64,000 nt of DNA from Stenotrophomonas sp. ASS1 (GCF_004346925.1 NZ_CP031167.1:3740001-3804000), one strand, 5' to 3'. Positions 26,110-36,793 are shown, counted from the first letter of the stretch. Made by a program: numbers and translations. The notes: a model not told the origin generated them from the letters alone.

Positions 26110-27219
26110 TCAACGCCTGCGCGGCTTGCCTGCCGGGCGGAACTGCTGGCCCTTGCCCTTCTTGCCACCGCGTTCCTGCGCGGTCTCGGCCTGGCGTACT
26201 GCCAGCTTGGCGGCAGCGGCGGCCACTTCTTCCTTCAGCTTGAAGTAGTTCAGCAGCCGGCTCTCTTCAATCTCGCCAGCCTCGATCGCTGCACGCACGG
26301 CACAGCCCGGCTCCTGCTGGTGCTTGCAGTCGTTGAAACGGCACTGTGCGGCCAGCGCTTCGATGTCCGCGAACCCACCCTCGGACAGGGTCTCTTCGCC
26401 GGTCGGCTTCAGCTCGCGCATGCCGGGGGTGTCGATCAGGCAGGCGCCGGTCGGCAGCGGCATCAGCGCGCGGTGCGTGGTGGTGTGGCGTCCACGCGAA
26501 TCGTTGGCGCGCACTGCGTTGGTCTTCATCCGCTGCTCGCCGAGCAGGGTGTTGGTCAGCGTGGACTTGCCGGCACCGGAGGAACCGACCAGCACCACCG
26601 TGCGGCCCGGGCCCAGCCACGGCTGCAGCACCGCCACGCTGTCGGCATCCAGGCCGTTGATCGCATGCAGCGCGATGCCCTGCATCTCCAGCTCTTCCAG
26701 CACCGCCAGCGCATCCTCGCTGTACTCGGTCTGGTCGGCCTTGGTCAGCACCACTACCGGTTCTGCACCACCACCACCGACCAGCAGCAGGTAGCGCTCG
26801 ATGCGGCGCGGATTGAAGTCGGCATCCAGGCCACAGACGATGAACACCGTATCGATGTTGGCGGCGATCACCTGCTGGTGGTAATGCTCGCCGGCCGCAC
26901 CGCGCTTGATCGCGGTACGCCGCGGCAGCAGGGCGACGATGCGGATGCCATCGAGCAGCACCCAGTCACCCACCGCTGGCCGTTCATGGCTGGGGAAGCG
27001 CGGTCGCTGCCATTCCGGCAGCGACTCGGCCTTGATCGACGCATCCGGGCCATCGGCCACCACGTAATGGGTGCGGTGCTGTTCGATCACCCGTGCCGGG
27101 CGGGCCTGCGGATGTGCGGCCATCGCGGCCTGCCAGTCGGCCTGCTGCGCCGGGCCCGGCCAGGGCCAGCCAATGGTCTGCAGGGCGATGAAATCGGGGG
27201 TCTGGGTCATCGCCGCCAT
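26110..27219 (-). CDS. rsgA: Ribosome small-subunit-dependent GTPase A
   Basis: RsgA is a circularly permuted GTPase that helps 30S subunit maturation. The 369 residues show an OB-fold region, then the permuted G motifs: VVLTKAD (G4), VLVGSSGAGKSTLTN (G1), RGRHTTTHR (G2) and LIDTPGMREL (G3). A zinc knuckle CRFNDCKHQQEPGC lies near the C-terminus, followed by a basic tail. The start at 27219 (MAAMTQTPDF) is used; 27210 is equally possible. Confidence 0.95.
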   Translation of the reverse strand: MAAMTQTPDFIALQTIGWPWPGPAQQADWQAAMAAHPQARPARVIEQHRTHYVVADGPDASIKAESLPEWQRPRFPSHERPAVGDWVLLDGIRIVALLPRRTAIKRGAAGEHYHQQVIAANIDTVFIVCGLDADFNPRRIERYLLLVGGGGAEPVVVLTKADQTEYSEDALAVLEELEMQGIALHAINGLDADSVAVLQPWLGPGRTVVLVGSSGAGKSTLTNTLLGEQRMKTNAVRANDSRGRHTTTHRALMPLPTGACLIDTPGMRELKPTGEETLSEGGFADIEALAAQCRFNDCKHQQEPGCAVRAAIEAGEIEESRLLNYFKLKEEVAAAAAKLAVRQAETAQERGGKKGKGQQFRPAGKPRRR

Positions 27220-27309
27220 TCTACCTGTGCCGGCGCCCTGCCAGCCCAGCAATGACGGGCCTGGAGCCCTTGCCATGCATTGCAGCAATTCCGGTAGGAT
27301 GGAAGCCCC

Positions 27310-28608
27310 ATGCCTTTTGACGGCCCAGCTCCCATGTCCACCAACTCGCCCAAGCCCCTGGCCATCCGCGAGCGCCTTTCCGAAGTGCGCTACGAAATCC
27401 GCGGAGAACTGGCGCGGCGAGCCCGGGAGCTGGAGGCGCAGGGCCGCAAGCTGATCAAGCTCAACATCGGCAATCCCGGCGCCTTCGGTTTCCGCGCGCC
27501 GGAGCACCTTCAGCGTGCAATCGCCGACGACATGGGCCGCACCGACCCCTACACGCACCAGCAGGGCCTGCCGGTCGCGCGTGAAGCCATCGCCAGCTAC
27601 TACGCCCGCCGTGGCGCGCCCGATGCGCACCCGGACCGCGTCTTCCTCGGCAATGGCGTCAGCGAACTGATCGACCTGTCGCTGCGTGCGCTGCTCAATC
27701 CCGGCGACGAAGTGCTGGTGCCCTCGCCCGACTACCCGCTGTGGTCGGCCTCGACCATCCTCAACGATGGCCGCCCGGTGTACTACCGCTGCGCACCGGA
27801 GAACGGCTTCCAGCCGGACCCGAGCGAGATCGAGACGCTGGTGTCCTCGCGCACCCGCGCCATCGTGCTGATCAACCCGAACAACCCCAGCGGCGCCAGC
27901 TACCCACGCGAACTGCTGGAGCGCGTGGTGGAGATCGCGCGCCGCCACAACCTGCTGTTGCTGGTTGATGAGATCTACGACCAGATCCTGTACGACGACG
28001 CGGTGTTCCAGCCGGTCGCGCCGCTGGCCGGTGATCATCCGTGCCTGACCTTCAGCGGCCTGAGCAAGGTGCACCGCGCCTGCGGCTGGCGCGTGGGCTG
28101 GGCCCACCTCAGCGGCGATGATGCCCGCCTGGGTGACTTCCGCGCGGCGCTGGACCTGCTCGGTGCGCTGCGCCTGTGCGCCAACGTGCCGGGCCAGTAC
28201 GCCATCGAGGCAGCGGTGAACGGCCCGGACACCATTTCCGAGCTGTGCACGCCGGGCGGCCGCCTGTACGAAACCCGCCGTGCGGTGATCGAAGCCTGCG
28301 AAGCCAGCGAACACCTGTCGCTGGTCGCGCCGGCCGGCGCGCTGTACGCGTTCCCGGCCGTGGTCGGCGCCGCGGCAAAGGGCTTCGACGACCACAACTT
28401 CGCGCTGGACCTGATGAACAACGAGGGCGTGCTGGTGGTGCCGGGCTCGAGCTTCAACGTGCCCTACCGCCACCATTTCCGCGTGACCCTGATGCCGGAA
28501 GCCTCGGTGATGCGCGATGTATTCGCGCGCATTGACCGTGCCCTGGCCCGCCGTGCCGAGGACGCGACCAAGGTCGTGCCGCTGAAGCCGCGCCGTTCGG
28601 TGGCCTGA
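27310..28608 (+). CDS. alaA: Alanine-type pyridoxal-phosphate aminotransferase
   Basis: Class I/II aminotransferase of 432 residues, most similar in motif layout to AlaA, which makes alanine from pyruvate and glutamate. Visible are LNIGNPGAFGFRAPEHL, GNGVSELIDLSLRALLNPGDEVL, INPNNPSGA, DEIYDQILYDDA, and the PLP lysine in SGLSKVHRACGWRVGW. The C-terminal FRVTLMP is the substrate-binding arginine motif. GGAAG lies six bases before the ATG at 27310. An SGNH hydrolase gene follows after three bases, so the two are probably one transcript. Confidence 0.9.
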   Translation: MPFDGPAPMSTNSPKPLAIRERLSEVRYEIRGELARRARELEAQGRKLIKLNIGNPGAFGFRAPEHLQRAIADDMGRTDPYTHQQGLPVAREAIASYYARRGAPDAHPDRVFLGNGVSELIDLSLRALLNPGDEVLVPSPDYPLWSASTILNDGRPVYYRCAPENGFQPDPSEIETLVSSRTRAIVLINPNNPSGASYPRELLERVVEIARRHNLLLLVDEIYDQILYDDAVFQPVAPLAGDHPCLTFSGLSKVHRACGWRVGWAHLSGDDARLGDFRAALDLLGALRLCANVPGQYAIEAAVNGPDTISELCTPGGRLYETRRAVIEACEASEHLSLVAPAGALYAFPAVVGAAAKGFDDHNFALDLMNNEGVLVVPGSSFNVPYRHHFRVTLMPEASVMRDVFARIDRALARRAEDATKVVPLKPRRSVA

Positions 28609-28611
28609 CCT

Positions 28612-29229
28612 GTGACCCTGTCCTACCTGGCGCTGGGCGATTCGTACACCATCGGTGAAGCGGTTGCAGTCGAAGGCCGCTGGCCGCACCAGCTGGCTGC
28701 CGCGCTGCGTGCACAGGGCACTGAGCTGTCCGATCCGCAGACCATTGCGACTACCGGCTGGACCACCGACGAACTCGATGCGGGCATCGATGCGGCCGCG
28801 CCGCAGGGGCCGTTCGATTTCGTCAGCCTGCTGATCGGCGTCAACAACCAGTACCGTGGGCGTCCGCTGGACGAATACCGCAGCCAGTTCCAGGCGCTGC
28901 TGCAGCGGGCCATCGGTTTCGCTGGCGGTGATGCCGGCCGCGTGCTGGTGCTGTCCTTCCCCGATTGGGGTGCGACCCCGTTCGGCGCCGGCAGTGGCCG
29001 CGACCTGGCCACGATCGAGATCGAGACCGACGAATTCAATGCGGCTGCCGAGGTGATCAGCACCCAGCAGGGCGTGGCCTTCGTCGACATCACCGATATC
29101 AGCCGCGCGCAGGGCGAAGACCCGACGATGATTGCCGAGGACGGCCTGCACCCTTCGGCGCGGATGTACGCGCTGTGGAGCGCGCGCGCTCTGCCGGTGG
29201 CCGCGCATCTGCTTGGCGGCACGGACTGA
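28612..29229 (+). CDS. SGNH/GDSL-family hydrolase
   Basis: The 205 residues start at GTG three bases after the aminotransferase stop. The catalytic serine block is YLALGDSYTIGE (block I), the glycine is in TTGWTTDEL, asparagine in LIGVNNQYRG (block III), and the Asp/His pair in EDGLHPSARMYALW (block V). All four SGNH residues are present, so an esterase or acetylhydrolase activity is likely. There is no signal peptide, so it acts in the cytosol. The substrate is unknown. Confidence 0.9.
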   Translation: MTLSYLALGDSYTIGEAVAVEGRWPHQLAAALRAQGTELSDPQTIATTGWTTDELDAGIDAAAPQGPFDFVSLLIGVNNQYRGRPLDEYRSQFQALLQRAIGFAGGDAGRVLVLSFPDWGATPFGAGSGRDLATIEIETDEFNAAAEVISTQQGVAFVDITDISRAQGEDPTMIAEDGLHPSARMYALWSARALPVAAHLLGGTD

Positions 29230-29233
29230 GGCG

Positions 29234-29950
29234 ATGGACGGCACGCCACGGAACGGCACGCCCCTGCCCTGCACGCCCCTGACCGCCCCGCAGGCCCGCG
29301 CGATCGCAGAAGCATTCCGGCCAGCGCAGGCCTGGGGCAGCCGCCGCGACTACTACTACACCCGCGGCAAGCTCGGCAGCGATCCGCTGTACGACGGCGT
29401 GCTGCAGCATCTGCCTGACGATGGGCAGCCGGTGCTGGACCTGGGCTGCGGGCTGGGCCTGTTCGCCCATGTGCTGCGCCAGCGCGGCGGTACCCAGCAT
29501 TACCTGGGCGTGGACGTGGATGCCGGCAAGATCACCCGCGCGCAACGTGCTGCCGCCGACCTGCAGGACGTGCGCTTCGACTGCGTGGATGTGCAGGCGC
29601 CGCTGCCGGCGCAGGCCGGGCACGTCCTGCTGCTGGACGTGCTTCAGTATCTGGACGCGGGCCCACAGCAGGCCCTGCTGCGCGCGGCCAGCGCGCAGGT
29701 GGCCCACGGCGGCTGCCTGTTGCTGCGTACACCGCTGGCCACCGGCGATGGCCGCGACCGCACCACACGGGTGGCCGACCGGCTGGCCTGGCTGATCGGC
29801 TGGATGGGCACACGACCGCGCCACTATCCCGATCCGCAGGTGCTGCAGGCGACATTGATCGAGGCCGGATTGCAGGTGACGTCGCCCCGGCCGCTGCACG
29901 GGCGTACCCCCTTCAACAGCTGGCTGCTGGTGGCGCACCGCATCCGGTAG
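29234..29950 (+). CDS. Class I SAM-dependent methyltransferase
   Basis: The 238 residues contain the SAM-binding motif VLDLGCGLGLFAHVLR, the acidic post-I strand YLGVDVDAGKI, and HVLLLDVLQYLD (motif IV region). It follows the SGNH hydrolase after four bases. The stop codon TAG lies within the GTAG head of the repeat downstream. The methyl acceptor is unknown. Confidence 0.85.
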   Translation: MDGTPRNGTPLPCTPLTAPQARAIAEAFRPAQAWGSRRDYYYTRGKLGSDPLYDGVLQHLPDDGQPVLDLGCGLGLFAHVLRQRGGTQHYLGVDVDAGKITRAQRAAADLQDVRFDCVDVQAPLPAQAGHVLLLDVLQYLDAGPQQALLRAASAQVAHGGCLLLRTPLATGDGRDRTTRVADRLAWLIGWMGTRPRHYPDPQVLQATLIEAGLQVTSPRPLHGRTPFNSWLLVAHRIR

Positions 29951-30016
29951 CGTCGGGCCATGCCCGGCGGATTCCATCCATGCCGCTGCGCTCGCCGGGC
30001 GTGGCCCGGCGCTACC
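29947..30016. repeat. SMAG-type inverted pair overlapping a stop codon
   Basis: GTAGCGTCGGGCCATGCCCG at the left is mirrored by CGCCGGGCGTGGCCCGGCGC, with TACC at the right. Its GTAG supplies the TAG stop of the methyltransferase, and its right end is two bases from the deacetylase stop. Confidence 0.85.
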
Positions 30017-30018
30017 GG

Positions 30019-30813
30019 TTATCCGGCCGGCAGCTGCGCCTTCAGCCCGCGCTCGTGCAGCGCCTGCAGCACGCGCTCGATGATCACCAGGTTGTGCCCA
30101 TGGGCGGCACCTTCGTGCAGCAGCACGATCGCGCCCGGGCGCAGGTCTGGCAGCAGCCGTGCCAGCACGCCGTCCGGCGTGCAGCCGACGCCGTCGTAGC
30201 CGCGCGCGCTCCACCCTACCCGGACCAGCCCCAACCGCTGCAGCACCGGCGCCACGAACGGATTGGTCATGCCCACCACCGAGCGGTACCAGCGCACCGG
30301 CTGGCCGCTTACCGCCTGCAGGGCATGCTGGCAGCCCTCGATCTCGGCGCGCATCGCCGCCGGGCCCAGCCGCCAGAAGCGTGCCTGCGGATGGCTGTGG
30401 CTGTGATTGCCCAGGTCGTGGCCACGGCGCAGAATCTCGGCGACCAGTTCCGGCTGCGCCAGCGCACGTTCGCCCACCAGGAAGAAGGTGGCGCGCGCCT
30501 GGTGGCGGTCCAGCAGGTCGAGCACGGCGCGGGTTTCCGGGCCAGGACCGTCATCGATCGTCAGCCATACCGTGTTGCCGGCCTCCGGCAGTCGGCTCAG
30601 CACCGGCGCATAGAAGCGGCTGTTGGGCAGGAACACCGGCACCATGAACAATGCGTGGCTGGCCACCATCAGCGGCAGCCCCCACTGCCAGCCGTCCAGG
30701 GCCCAGACCAGGATCACGACCAGCTGCGACGCCACCAGCCAGGGCAGCCAGCGCCAGGGGCGGGCCGGGATGCGATGCAATGTTCCTGCGTTGCTCATCC
30801 CCCATGATGCCAT
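30019..30813 (-). CDS. Membrane-anchored polysaccharide deacetylase (NodB homology)
   Basis: The 264 residues begin with two hydrophobic segments (about 24-40 and 46-62), probably membrane helices, followed by a NodB domain. The catalytic Asp and metal Asp lie in WLTIDDGPGPETR, the metal histidines in LGNHSHSHPQARF, and a late motif is AIVLLHEG. Such enzymes remove N-acetyl or O-acetyl groups from envelope polysaccharides. A shorter start at 30798 (MSNAGT) is possible. Confidence 0.87.
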   Translation of the reverse strand: MASWGMSNAGTLHRIPARPWRWLPWLVASQLVVILVWALDGWQWGLPLMVASHALFMVPVFLPNSRFYAPVLSRLPEAGNTVWLTIDDGPGPETRAVLDLLDRHQARATFFLVGERALAQPELVAEILRRGHDLGNHSHSHPQARFWRLGPAAMRAEIEGCQHALQAVSGQPVRWYRSVVGMTNPFVAPVLQRLGLVRVGWSARGYDGVGCTPDGVLARLLPDLRPGAIVLLHEGAAHGHNLVIIERVLQALHERGLKAQLPAG

Positions 30814-30857
30814 GGGGGTTAGAATTGATGATTCGAATTCCCGGAAACCCGACGTCC

Positions 30858-31784
30858 ATGTCCCTCGATCCCGCCCTGCGTTCGCGCATCGAATCCATCC
30901 TCAACGCCAACCGCGTCGTGCTGTTCATGAAGGGTCAGCCGTCGATGCCGCAGTGCGGTTTCTCGGCCAAGGCCGTGGGCGCCCTGCAGGACCTCGGCGT
31001 CGAGTTCGCCCACGTCAACGTGCTGGCCGACCAGGAAATCCGTGAAGGCATCAAGGCCTACGGCGACTGGCCGACCATCCCGCAGCTGTACATCGACGGC
31101 GAGCTGGTCGGCGGCAGCGACATCGTGCTGCAGATGGCCGCCAGCGGCGAGCTGAGCAGCGTGCTGGGCCTGGCTGCGCCGGACCGTACCCCGCCGAGCA
31201 TCACCGTCACTCCTGCCGCCGTGGAAATGCTCAAGGGCGCGCTGGCCGATGCTCCGGGCGCTGCCCTGCAGCTGTCCATCGACGCCGGTTTCCAGCCGAA
31301 CTTCCAGCTGGCCCCGCACGACGAAGGCGCGATTGCCGCCGAGTCCAACGGCCTGCGCGTGCAGTTCGACCTGGCCAGCGCGCGTCGCGCCAACGGCATC
31401 ACCATCGACTGGGTGGACGACATCCGCGGCAAGGGCCTGGCGATCGACAACCCGAACGCGCCCAAGCCGGTGCAGGAAATCAGCGTGCGCGATGCCGACG
31501 ACCTGGTGCGTGCCGGCAACATCACCCTGGTGGACGTGCGCCCGGCCGACGAGCGTGAAATTGCCGCCGTGGGCGTGCCGTTCAAGAGCTTCGACGGCAA
31601 CGGCCGCGCCGCGCTGGAAGCCCTGCCGAAGGACACCGCGCTGGCCTTCATGTGCCACCACGGTGGCCGCAGCGCGCAGGCCGCCGAGCAGTTCCGCGCC
31701 CTCGGCTTCACCAAGGTGTTCAACGTCACCGGCGGCATCAACGCCTGGTCGGAAGACGTGGACAACGGCGTGCCGAAGTACTGA
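30858..31784 (+). CDS. Three-domain fusion: monothiol glutaredoxin, IscA-like domain, rhodanese
   Basis: The 308 residues start with a Grx4/GrxD-type domain (about 1-105) with Cys33 in PQCGFSAKAV and the glutathione site WPTIPQLYIDGELVGG. The middle (about 118-205) follows the A-type iron-sulfur carrier fold (ITVTPAAVEMLKGAL, then LAIDNPNAP) but has none of the three cluster cysteines. The C-terminal rhodanese domain (about 210-305) carries Cys266 in MCHHGGRSAQAAEQF. The parts suggest handling of iron-sulfur clusters or sulfane sulfur in the cytosol. Fusions of Grx with rhodanese are known; the cysteine-free middle is probably structural. The ATG at 30858 gives the standard MSLDPALRSRIE. Confidence 0.9.
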   Translation: MSLDPALRSRIESILNANRVVLFMKGQPSMPQCGFSAKAVGALQDLGVEFAHVNVLADQEIREGIKAYGDWPTIPQLYIDGELVGGSDIVLQMAASGELSSVLGLAAPDRTPPSITVTPAAVEMLKGALADAPGAALQLSIDAGFQPNFQLAPHDEGAIAAESNGLRVQFDLASARRANGITIDWVDDIRGKGLAIDNPNAPKPVQEISVRDADDLVRAGNITLVDVRPADEREIAAVGVPFKSFDGNGRAALEALPKDTALAFMCHHGGRSAQAAEQFRALGFTKVFNVTGGINAWSEDVDNGVPKY

Positions 31785-31793
31785 TCGGCACTG

Positions 31794-31860
31794 AAAAAGG
31801 GGACGGAGGGGATTAAGTCGTTTTTGCCATAAACGACTTAATCCCCTCCGTCCCCTTTTT
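31794..31860. terminator. Perfect 30-bp hairpin, bidirectional terminator
   Basis: The arms 31794-31823 and 31831-31860 are perfect reverse complements (AAAAAGGGGACGGAGGGG at the start), with a seven-base loop TTGCCAT. The poly-A and poly-T ends let it stop transcripts from both convergent genes. Confidence 0.95.
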
Positions 31861-31861
31861 C

Positions 31862-32401
31862 TTAGCCGGCGAACCCGCCTTCGGCCAGGTAATCCAGTTC
31901 TTCCGGCGTGGGGATGCGGCCCAGCACGGCGTTGCGATGCGGGAAGCGCCCGAAACGGCGGATGATGTCGCGGTGCAGTTCGGCGTACTGCAGGTATTCC
32001 TTGTCACCCAGCACGTCGAACATCGCCACCGAGCGGTCCTGGTCCAGCGGATCCTCGGAGTGCTCGAACGGCAGGTAGATGAAGGCGCGCAGCTTCGGCA
32101 CCAGCTGCAGGTCCAGGCCCTCCTCGATGGCACGCATGGCGTAATGCCGGGCCAGGCCATCGGTGGCGTAGGAATGGGCAGTGCCCCTGAAGCAGTTGCG
32201 CGGGAACTGGTCCAGCAGCAGCATCAGGGCCAGCGCCCCTTCGGCACTGCCCAGCCAATGCTCGCGCCCGCGCGAAGCGGCGGCGAAATGCTCATCCAGA
32301 AACAACTGGCGGAACTGCGCGTCGAACGCGTCGTCGCGGGCGAACCACTTCGCAGGGCCCGCCTCCTTCCAGAATTCCACCACTTGCGCGGCAACGTCCA
32401 T
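31862..32401 (-). CDS. DUF924 family protein
   Basis: This encodes 179 residues. The family signature is visible as VVEFWKEAGPAKWFARDDAFD at the N-terminus, LLLDQFPRNCFRGTAHSYA in the middle and YLPFEHSED, HRDIIRRFGRFPHRNAVLGR near the end. The family is helical with a TPR-like fold and an unknown biochemical role. It is a cytosolic protein with no signal peptide, 43 bases from the AMP nucleosidase gene on the same strand. Confidence 0.9.
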   Translation of the reverse strand: MDVAAQVVEFWKEAGPAKWFARDDAFDAQFRQLFLDEHFAAASRGREHWLGSAEGALALMLLLDQFPRNCFRGTAHSYATDGLARHYAMRAIEEGLDLQLVPKLRAFIYLPFEHSEDPLDQDRSVAMFDVLGDKEYLQYAELHRDIIRRFGRFPHRNAVLGRIPTPEELDYLAEGGFAG

Positions 32402-32444
32402 TACCTACTCCCAAGCCCGGACGCCCCGCGCCCGGCCTTCATCA

Positions 32445-33221
32445 TCATTCGTCGAAGCGCAGGTGGCGGACCGACTTGCCGTTGCGCCGGATAAGCTTAA
32501 GCGCCTCGATGCCGATCTGGATATGGTTTTCCACGAACTGGGAGCTGACCTTGGCATCGGAGGCCTCGGTCTTGACCCCGTCCGGGATCATCGGCTGGTC
32601 CGAAACCAGCAGCAGCGCGCCGCTGGGGATGTGGTTGGCGAAGCCGGCGGCGAACACCGTGGCCGTTTCCATGTCGATGGCCATGCAGCGCATTGCCCGC
32701 AGCCGCTCCTTGAAGGCCTCGTCGTGCTCCCAGACCCGGCGGTTGGTGGTATAGACGGTGCCGGTCCAGTAATCGTGGCCGAGGTCGCGGATCATGGTCG
32801 AAACCGCACGCTGAAGCGCGAAGGCCGGCAGCGCCGGTACTTCCGGCGGCAGGTAGTCGCCCGAGGTACCCTCGCCACGGATCGCCGCGATCGGCAGCAC
32901 CAGGTCGCCCAGCTGGTTCTTGCGCTTGAGACCACCGCACTTGCCCAGGAACAGCACCGCCTTGGGCATCACCGCCGACAGCAGGTCCATGATGATCGCG
33001 GCATTGGGACTGCCCATGCCGAAGTTGATCATGGTGATGCCATCGATGGTGGCACTGGCCATCGGCCGGTCCAGGCCGATGACCGGCGCGCCGGTCAGCT
33101 CGGAAAACGTATGCAGGTAGCCGCCGAAGTTGGTCAGCAGAATGTGCTGGCCGAACTGGTCCAGCGGTACGCCGGTATAGCGCGGCAGCCAGTTGTCGAC
33201 GATTTCCTGCTTGCTCTTCAT
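32445..33221 (-). CDS. amn: AMP nucleosidase, short catalytic form
   Basis: It cleaves AMP to adenine and ribose 5-phosphate, part of adenylate balance. The 258 residues correspond to the catalytic phosphorylase-like domain; the E. coli enzyme is nearly twice as long, with an extra N-terminal domain. Visible are TNFGGYLHTF, NFGMGSPNAAIIMDLL, LFLGKCGGLK, GEGTSGDYLPPEVPALP, and AIDMETATVFAAGFAN, the nucleoside-binding glutamate region. The start at 33221 gives MKSKQEIVDNWLPRYTG. Confidence 0.9.
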   Translation of the reverse strand: MKSKQEIVDNWLPRYTGVPLDQFGQHILLTNFGGYLHTFSELTGAPVIGLDRPMASATIDGITMINFGMGSPNAAIIMDLLSAVMPKAVLFLGKCGGLKRKNQLGDLVLPIAAIRGEGTSGDYLPPEVPALPAFALQRAVSTMIRDLGHDYWTGTVYTTNRRVWEHDEAFKERLRAMRCMAIDMETATVFAAGFANHIPSGALLLVSDQPMIPDGVKTEASDAKVSSQFVENHIQIGIEALKLIRRNGKSVRHLRFDE

Positions 33222-33373
33222 GGGCAGTCCGGTACGGCGGGGGACCGGGTATTTTCAGCCACCCGGCCGGTGCCGTCGAGCCACCGTCGGCAGGCCTGTG
33301 AAGAAGGTCACTTGGCAATCCCGCCGCCTCCGGGCTAGCGTCGACGGTTGGACCAGGCTGCAAGGGGAACTGC

Positions 33374-34782
<1,409 letters not shown>

Positions 34783-34783
<1 letters not shown>

Positions 34784-36045
34784 TGGGCGTGTTGAGCAAG
34801 CGTCGCCGGGCATGGCCCGGCGCTACCTTGGTTGCGCTGTTGTTGATGACAACCGCAGCCTCGGCGCAGGACCTGCTGGTGCGCAACGCAACGGTGCACA
34901 CCGCCAGCGCACGTGGCAGCCTGCAGAACGCCGATGTGCTGGTGCAGGGCGGCATCATCCGCGCGGTGGGCAACGGCCTGTCGGCGCCGGCCGACGCCAG
35001 CGTGGTCGAGGCCAATGGCCGTCCCCTGACACCGGCACTGTTCGGTGGCATCACCGAGACTGGCATCGAAGAAGTTTCCGGTGAATCGAGCACGGTGGAC
35101 AGTTCGTTGAAGCTCGGTGAGCAGCCACTGCGCCCGGAATTCGACGTCACCCTCGCCTACAACCCGGCCTCAGTGCTGATTCCGGTCACGCGCCTGGAAG
35201 GCATCGGCTTCACCGCGCTGGGCGCTGCCACCGGCGGTGGTTTCGTGGCCGGCCAGGGCGGCGTGATGCGGCTCGATGGCAGCACCGATCCGATCGGCCC
35301 GCGTGCCCTGTTCCTGCGCATCGGCGCAGCGGCCTCAGAACTGACCGGCCATTCGCGTGCCGCACAGTGGATGCTGCTGCAGCAGATGATCGACGAGGCG
35401 CGTGGCCAGGTGGCTGCGGACTCGCCGCATGCATTGCTGACCCCGGCCGGGCGCCGCACGCTCAGCCGCTACCTGGCCGGCCAGGGCCGCATCGTGGTGG
35501 AAGTGGACCGTGCCGCCGATATCCGCCAGCTGCTGCGCTGGGCCGCCCGCGAGAAAGTGAAGATCGCCATCGCCGGCGCCAGCGAAGCCTGGCAGGTCGC
35601 GCCGGAGCTGGCCGCCGCACAGGTGCCGGTGTTCGTTGACGTGCTGGCCAACCTGCCGGCCAGCTTCGACCAGATCGGCGCCACCCTGGAAAGCACCGCG
35701 CGCCTGCAGCGTGCCGGCGTGGCGGTTTCCTTCGTGCAGCGCGGCGACGCCACCCACAACGCGCGCAAGATGCGCCAGCTGGCCGGCAACGCAGTGGCCA
35801 ACGGCCTGCCGTGGGCCGATGGCCTGGCCGGCCTGACCCGGGTGCCTGCACAGGCGTTCGGGGTGGCCGATCAGATCGGCAGCATCGAGCCCGGCAAGCG
35901 CGCCGACCTGGTGCTGTGGGAGGGCGATCCGCTGGACGTGGCGCACTATGCCGAGCAGGTCTGGCTGGGCGGCCGTGCGATGCCGATGCGCTCGCGCCAG
36001 ACCGAACTGCGTGACCGCTACCTGCAGCGCAACGCGCAGCCCTGA
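34783..36045 (+). CDS. Amidohydrolase-fold protein lacking the metal-binding histidines
   Basis: This encodes 420 residues, a secreted relative of the preceding protein. It keeps the fold marks (LLVRNATVHTASARGSLQNA, IGSIEPGKRADLVLWEGDP), but the site where HxH should stand reads TPALFGGITETGIEE, and I find no replacement histidine pair. It may be a non-catalytic partner of the upstream enzyme, which the one-base overlap of the genes supports. The N-terminus is odd: residues 6-15 (KRRRAWPGAT) are encoded by a SMAG-type palindrome at 34802-34826, followed by the hydrophobic part of the signal peptide. Confidence 0.8.
34802..34826. repeat. SMAG-type palindrome inside a coding region
   Basis: GTCGCCGGGCATGGCCCGGC, then GCTACC, is the same motif as in intergenic copies at 38163-38185 and 60049-60066. 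Here it encodes the charged start of a signal peptide. Confidence 0.8.
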
Positions 36046-36065
36046 CCGCACACGAGGACACACCG

Positions 36066-36698
36066 ATGGCGACACTGCGCTGGTACTTCGACCTCATCTC
36101 GCCCTACTCCTACCTGCACTGGCAGAAGCTGAAGCAGCTGCCGCAGTTCGCGCAGATCCAGACCGTGCCGATCGCCTTCGGTGCGGTGCTGCATCACCTG
36201 GGCAACCTCGGGCCGGCCGAGATTCCGGCCAAGCGCCGCTTCATCTACCGCCAGCTGTTGTGGACCGCGCAGGCCGAGGGCACACCGCTGCGATTCCCGC
36301 CCGGCCATCCGTTCAACCCGCTGCCCGCCCTGCGCCTGTGCCTGGCCGCGGGTGCCAGCGTGCAGGCGGTGGACGTCCTGTTCGACTGGATCTGGCGCGA
36401 CGGCAACGCGGCCGACAGCCCTGACGCCCTGCGCGAACCGGCCGCACAGCTGGGTATTGACGATGTCGCCAGCGCCATCGCCGACCCGGCGGTGAAGGAG
36501 CAGCTGCGCCGTAACACCGAGGCCGCAATTGGCGCCGGGGTGTTCGGTGTGCCGACCCTGGCTATCGATGAGGAGCTGTTCTGGGGCAACGACGCGCACC
36601 CGCTGATGGCGGCGGTGCTGGCCGATCCGGGCCTGCTGCGGCAGCCCGAATGGCTGCGCCTGGCCACCCTGCCGGTGGCGGTGCAGCGCAGTCGCTGA
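36066..36698 (+). CDS. DsbA-fold 2-hydroxychromene-2-carboxylate isomerase family protein
   Basis: The 210 residues show the kappa-class/HCCA isomerase N-terminus RWYFDLISPYSYLHWQKL, in which the serine takes the place of a catalytic cysteine and binds glutathione. GAGVFGVPTLAIDEELFWGND is the cis-proline region with the conserved tail. Members isomerise aromatic breakdown products or conjugate glutathione. No aromatic pathway genes are adjacent, so the substrate is open. It lies 20 bases after the amidohydrolase pair. Confidence 0.88.
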   Translation: MATLRWYFDLISPYSYLHWQKLKQLPQFAQIQTVPIAFGAVLHHLGNLGPAEIPAKRRFIYRQLLWTAQAEGTPLRFPPGHPFNPLPALRLCLAAGASVQAVDVLFDWIWRDGNAADSPDALREPAAQLGIDDVASAIADPAVKEQLRRNTEAAIGAGVFGVPTLAIDEELFWGNDAHPLMAAVLADPGLLRQPEWLRLATLPVAVQRSR

Positions 36699-36793
36699 AC
36701 AGGGCGTGGCGCGTTTCCCTCGCGCGCCTGCCTGGAATTTGAGATAGATTTCACGTTTCCGAACCTACAACCGCCCTGGAGGGGGAGCCGCGG

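Noticed and set aside
27220-29274. Possible N-terminal extension of RsgA by 685 codons
   Set aside because: The extension is antisense to the aminotransferase and SGNH hydrolase genes; the RsgA homology starts near 27219.
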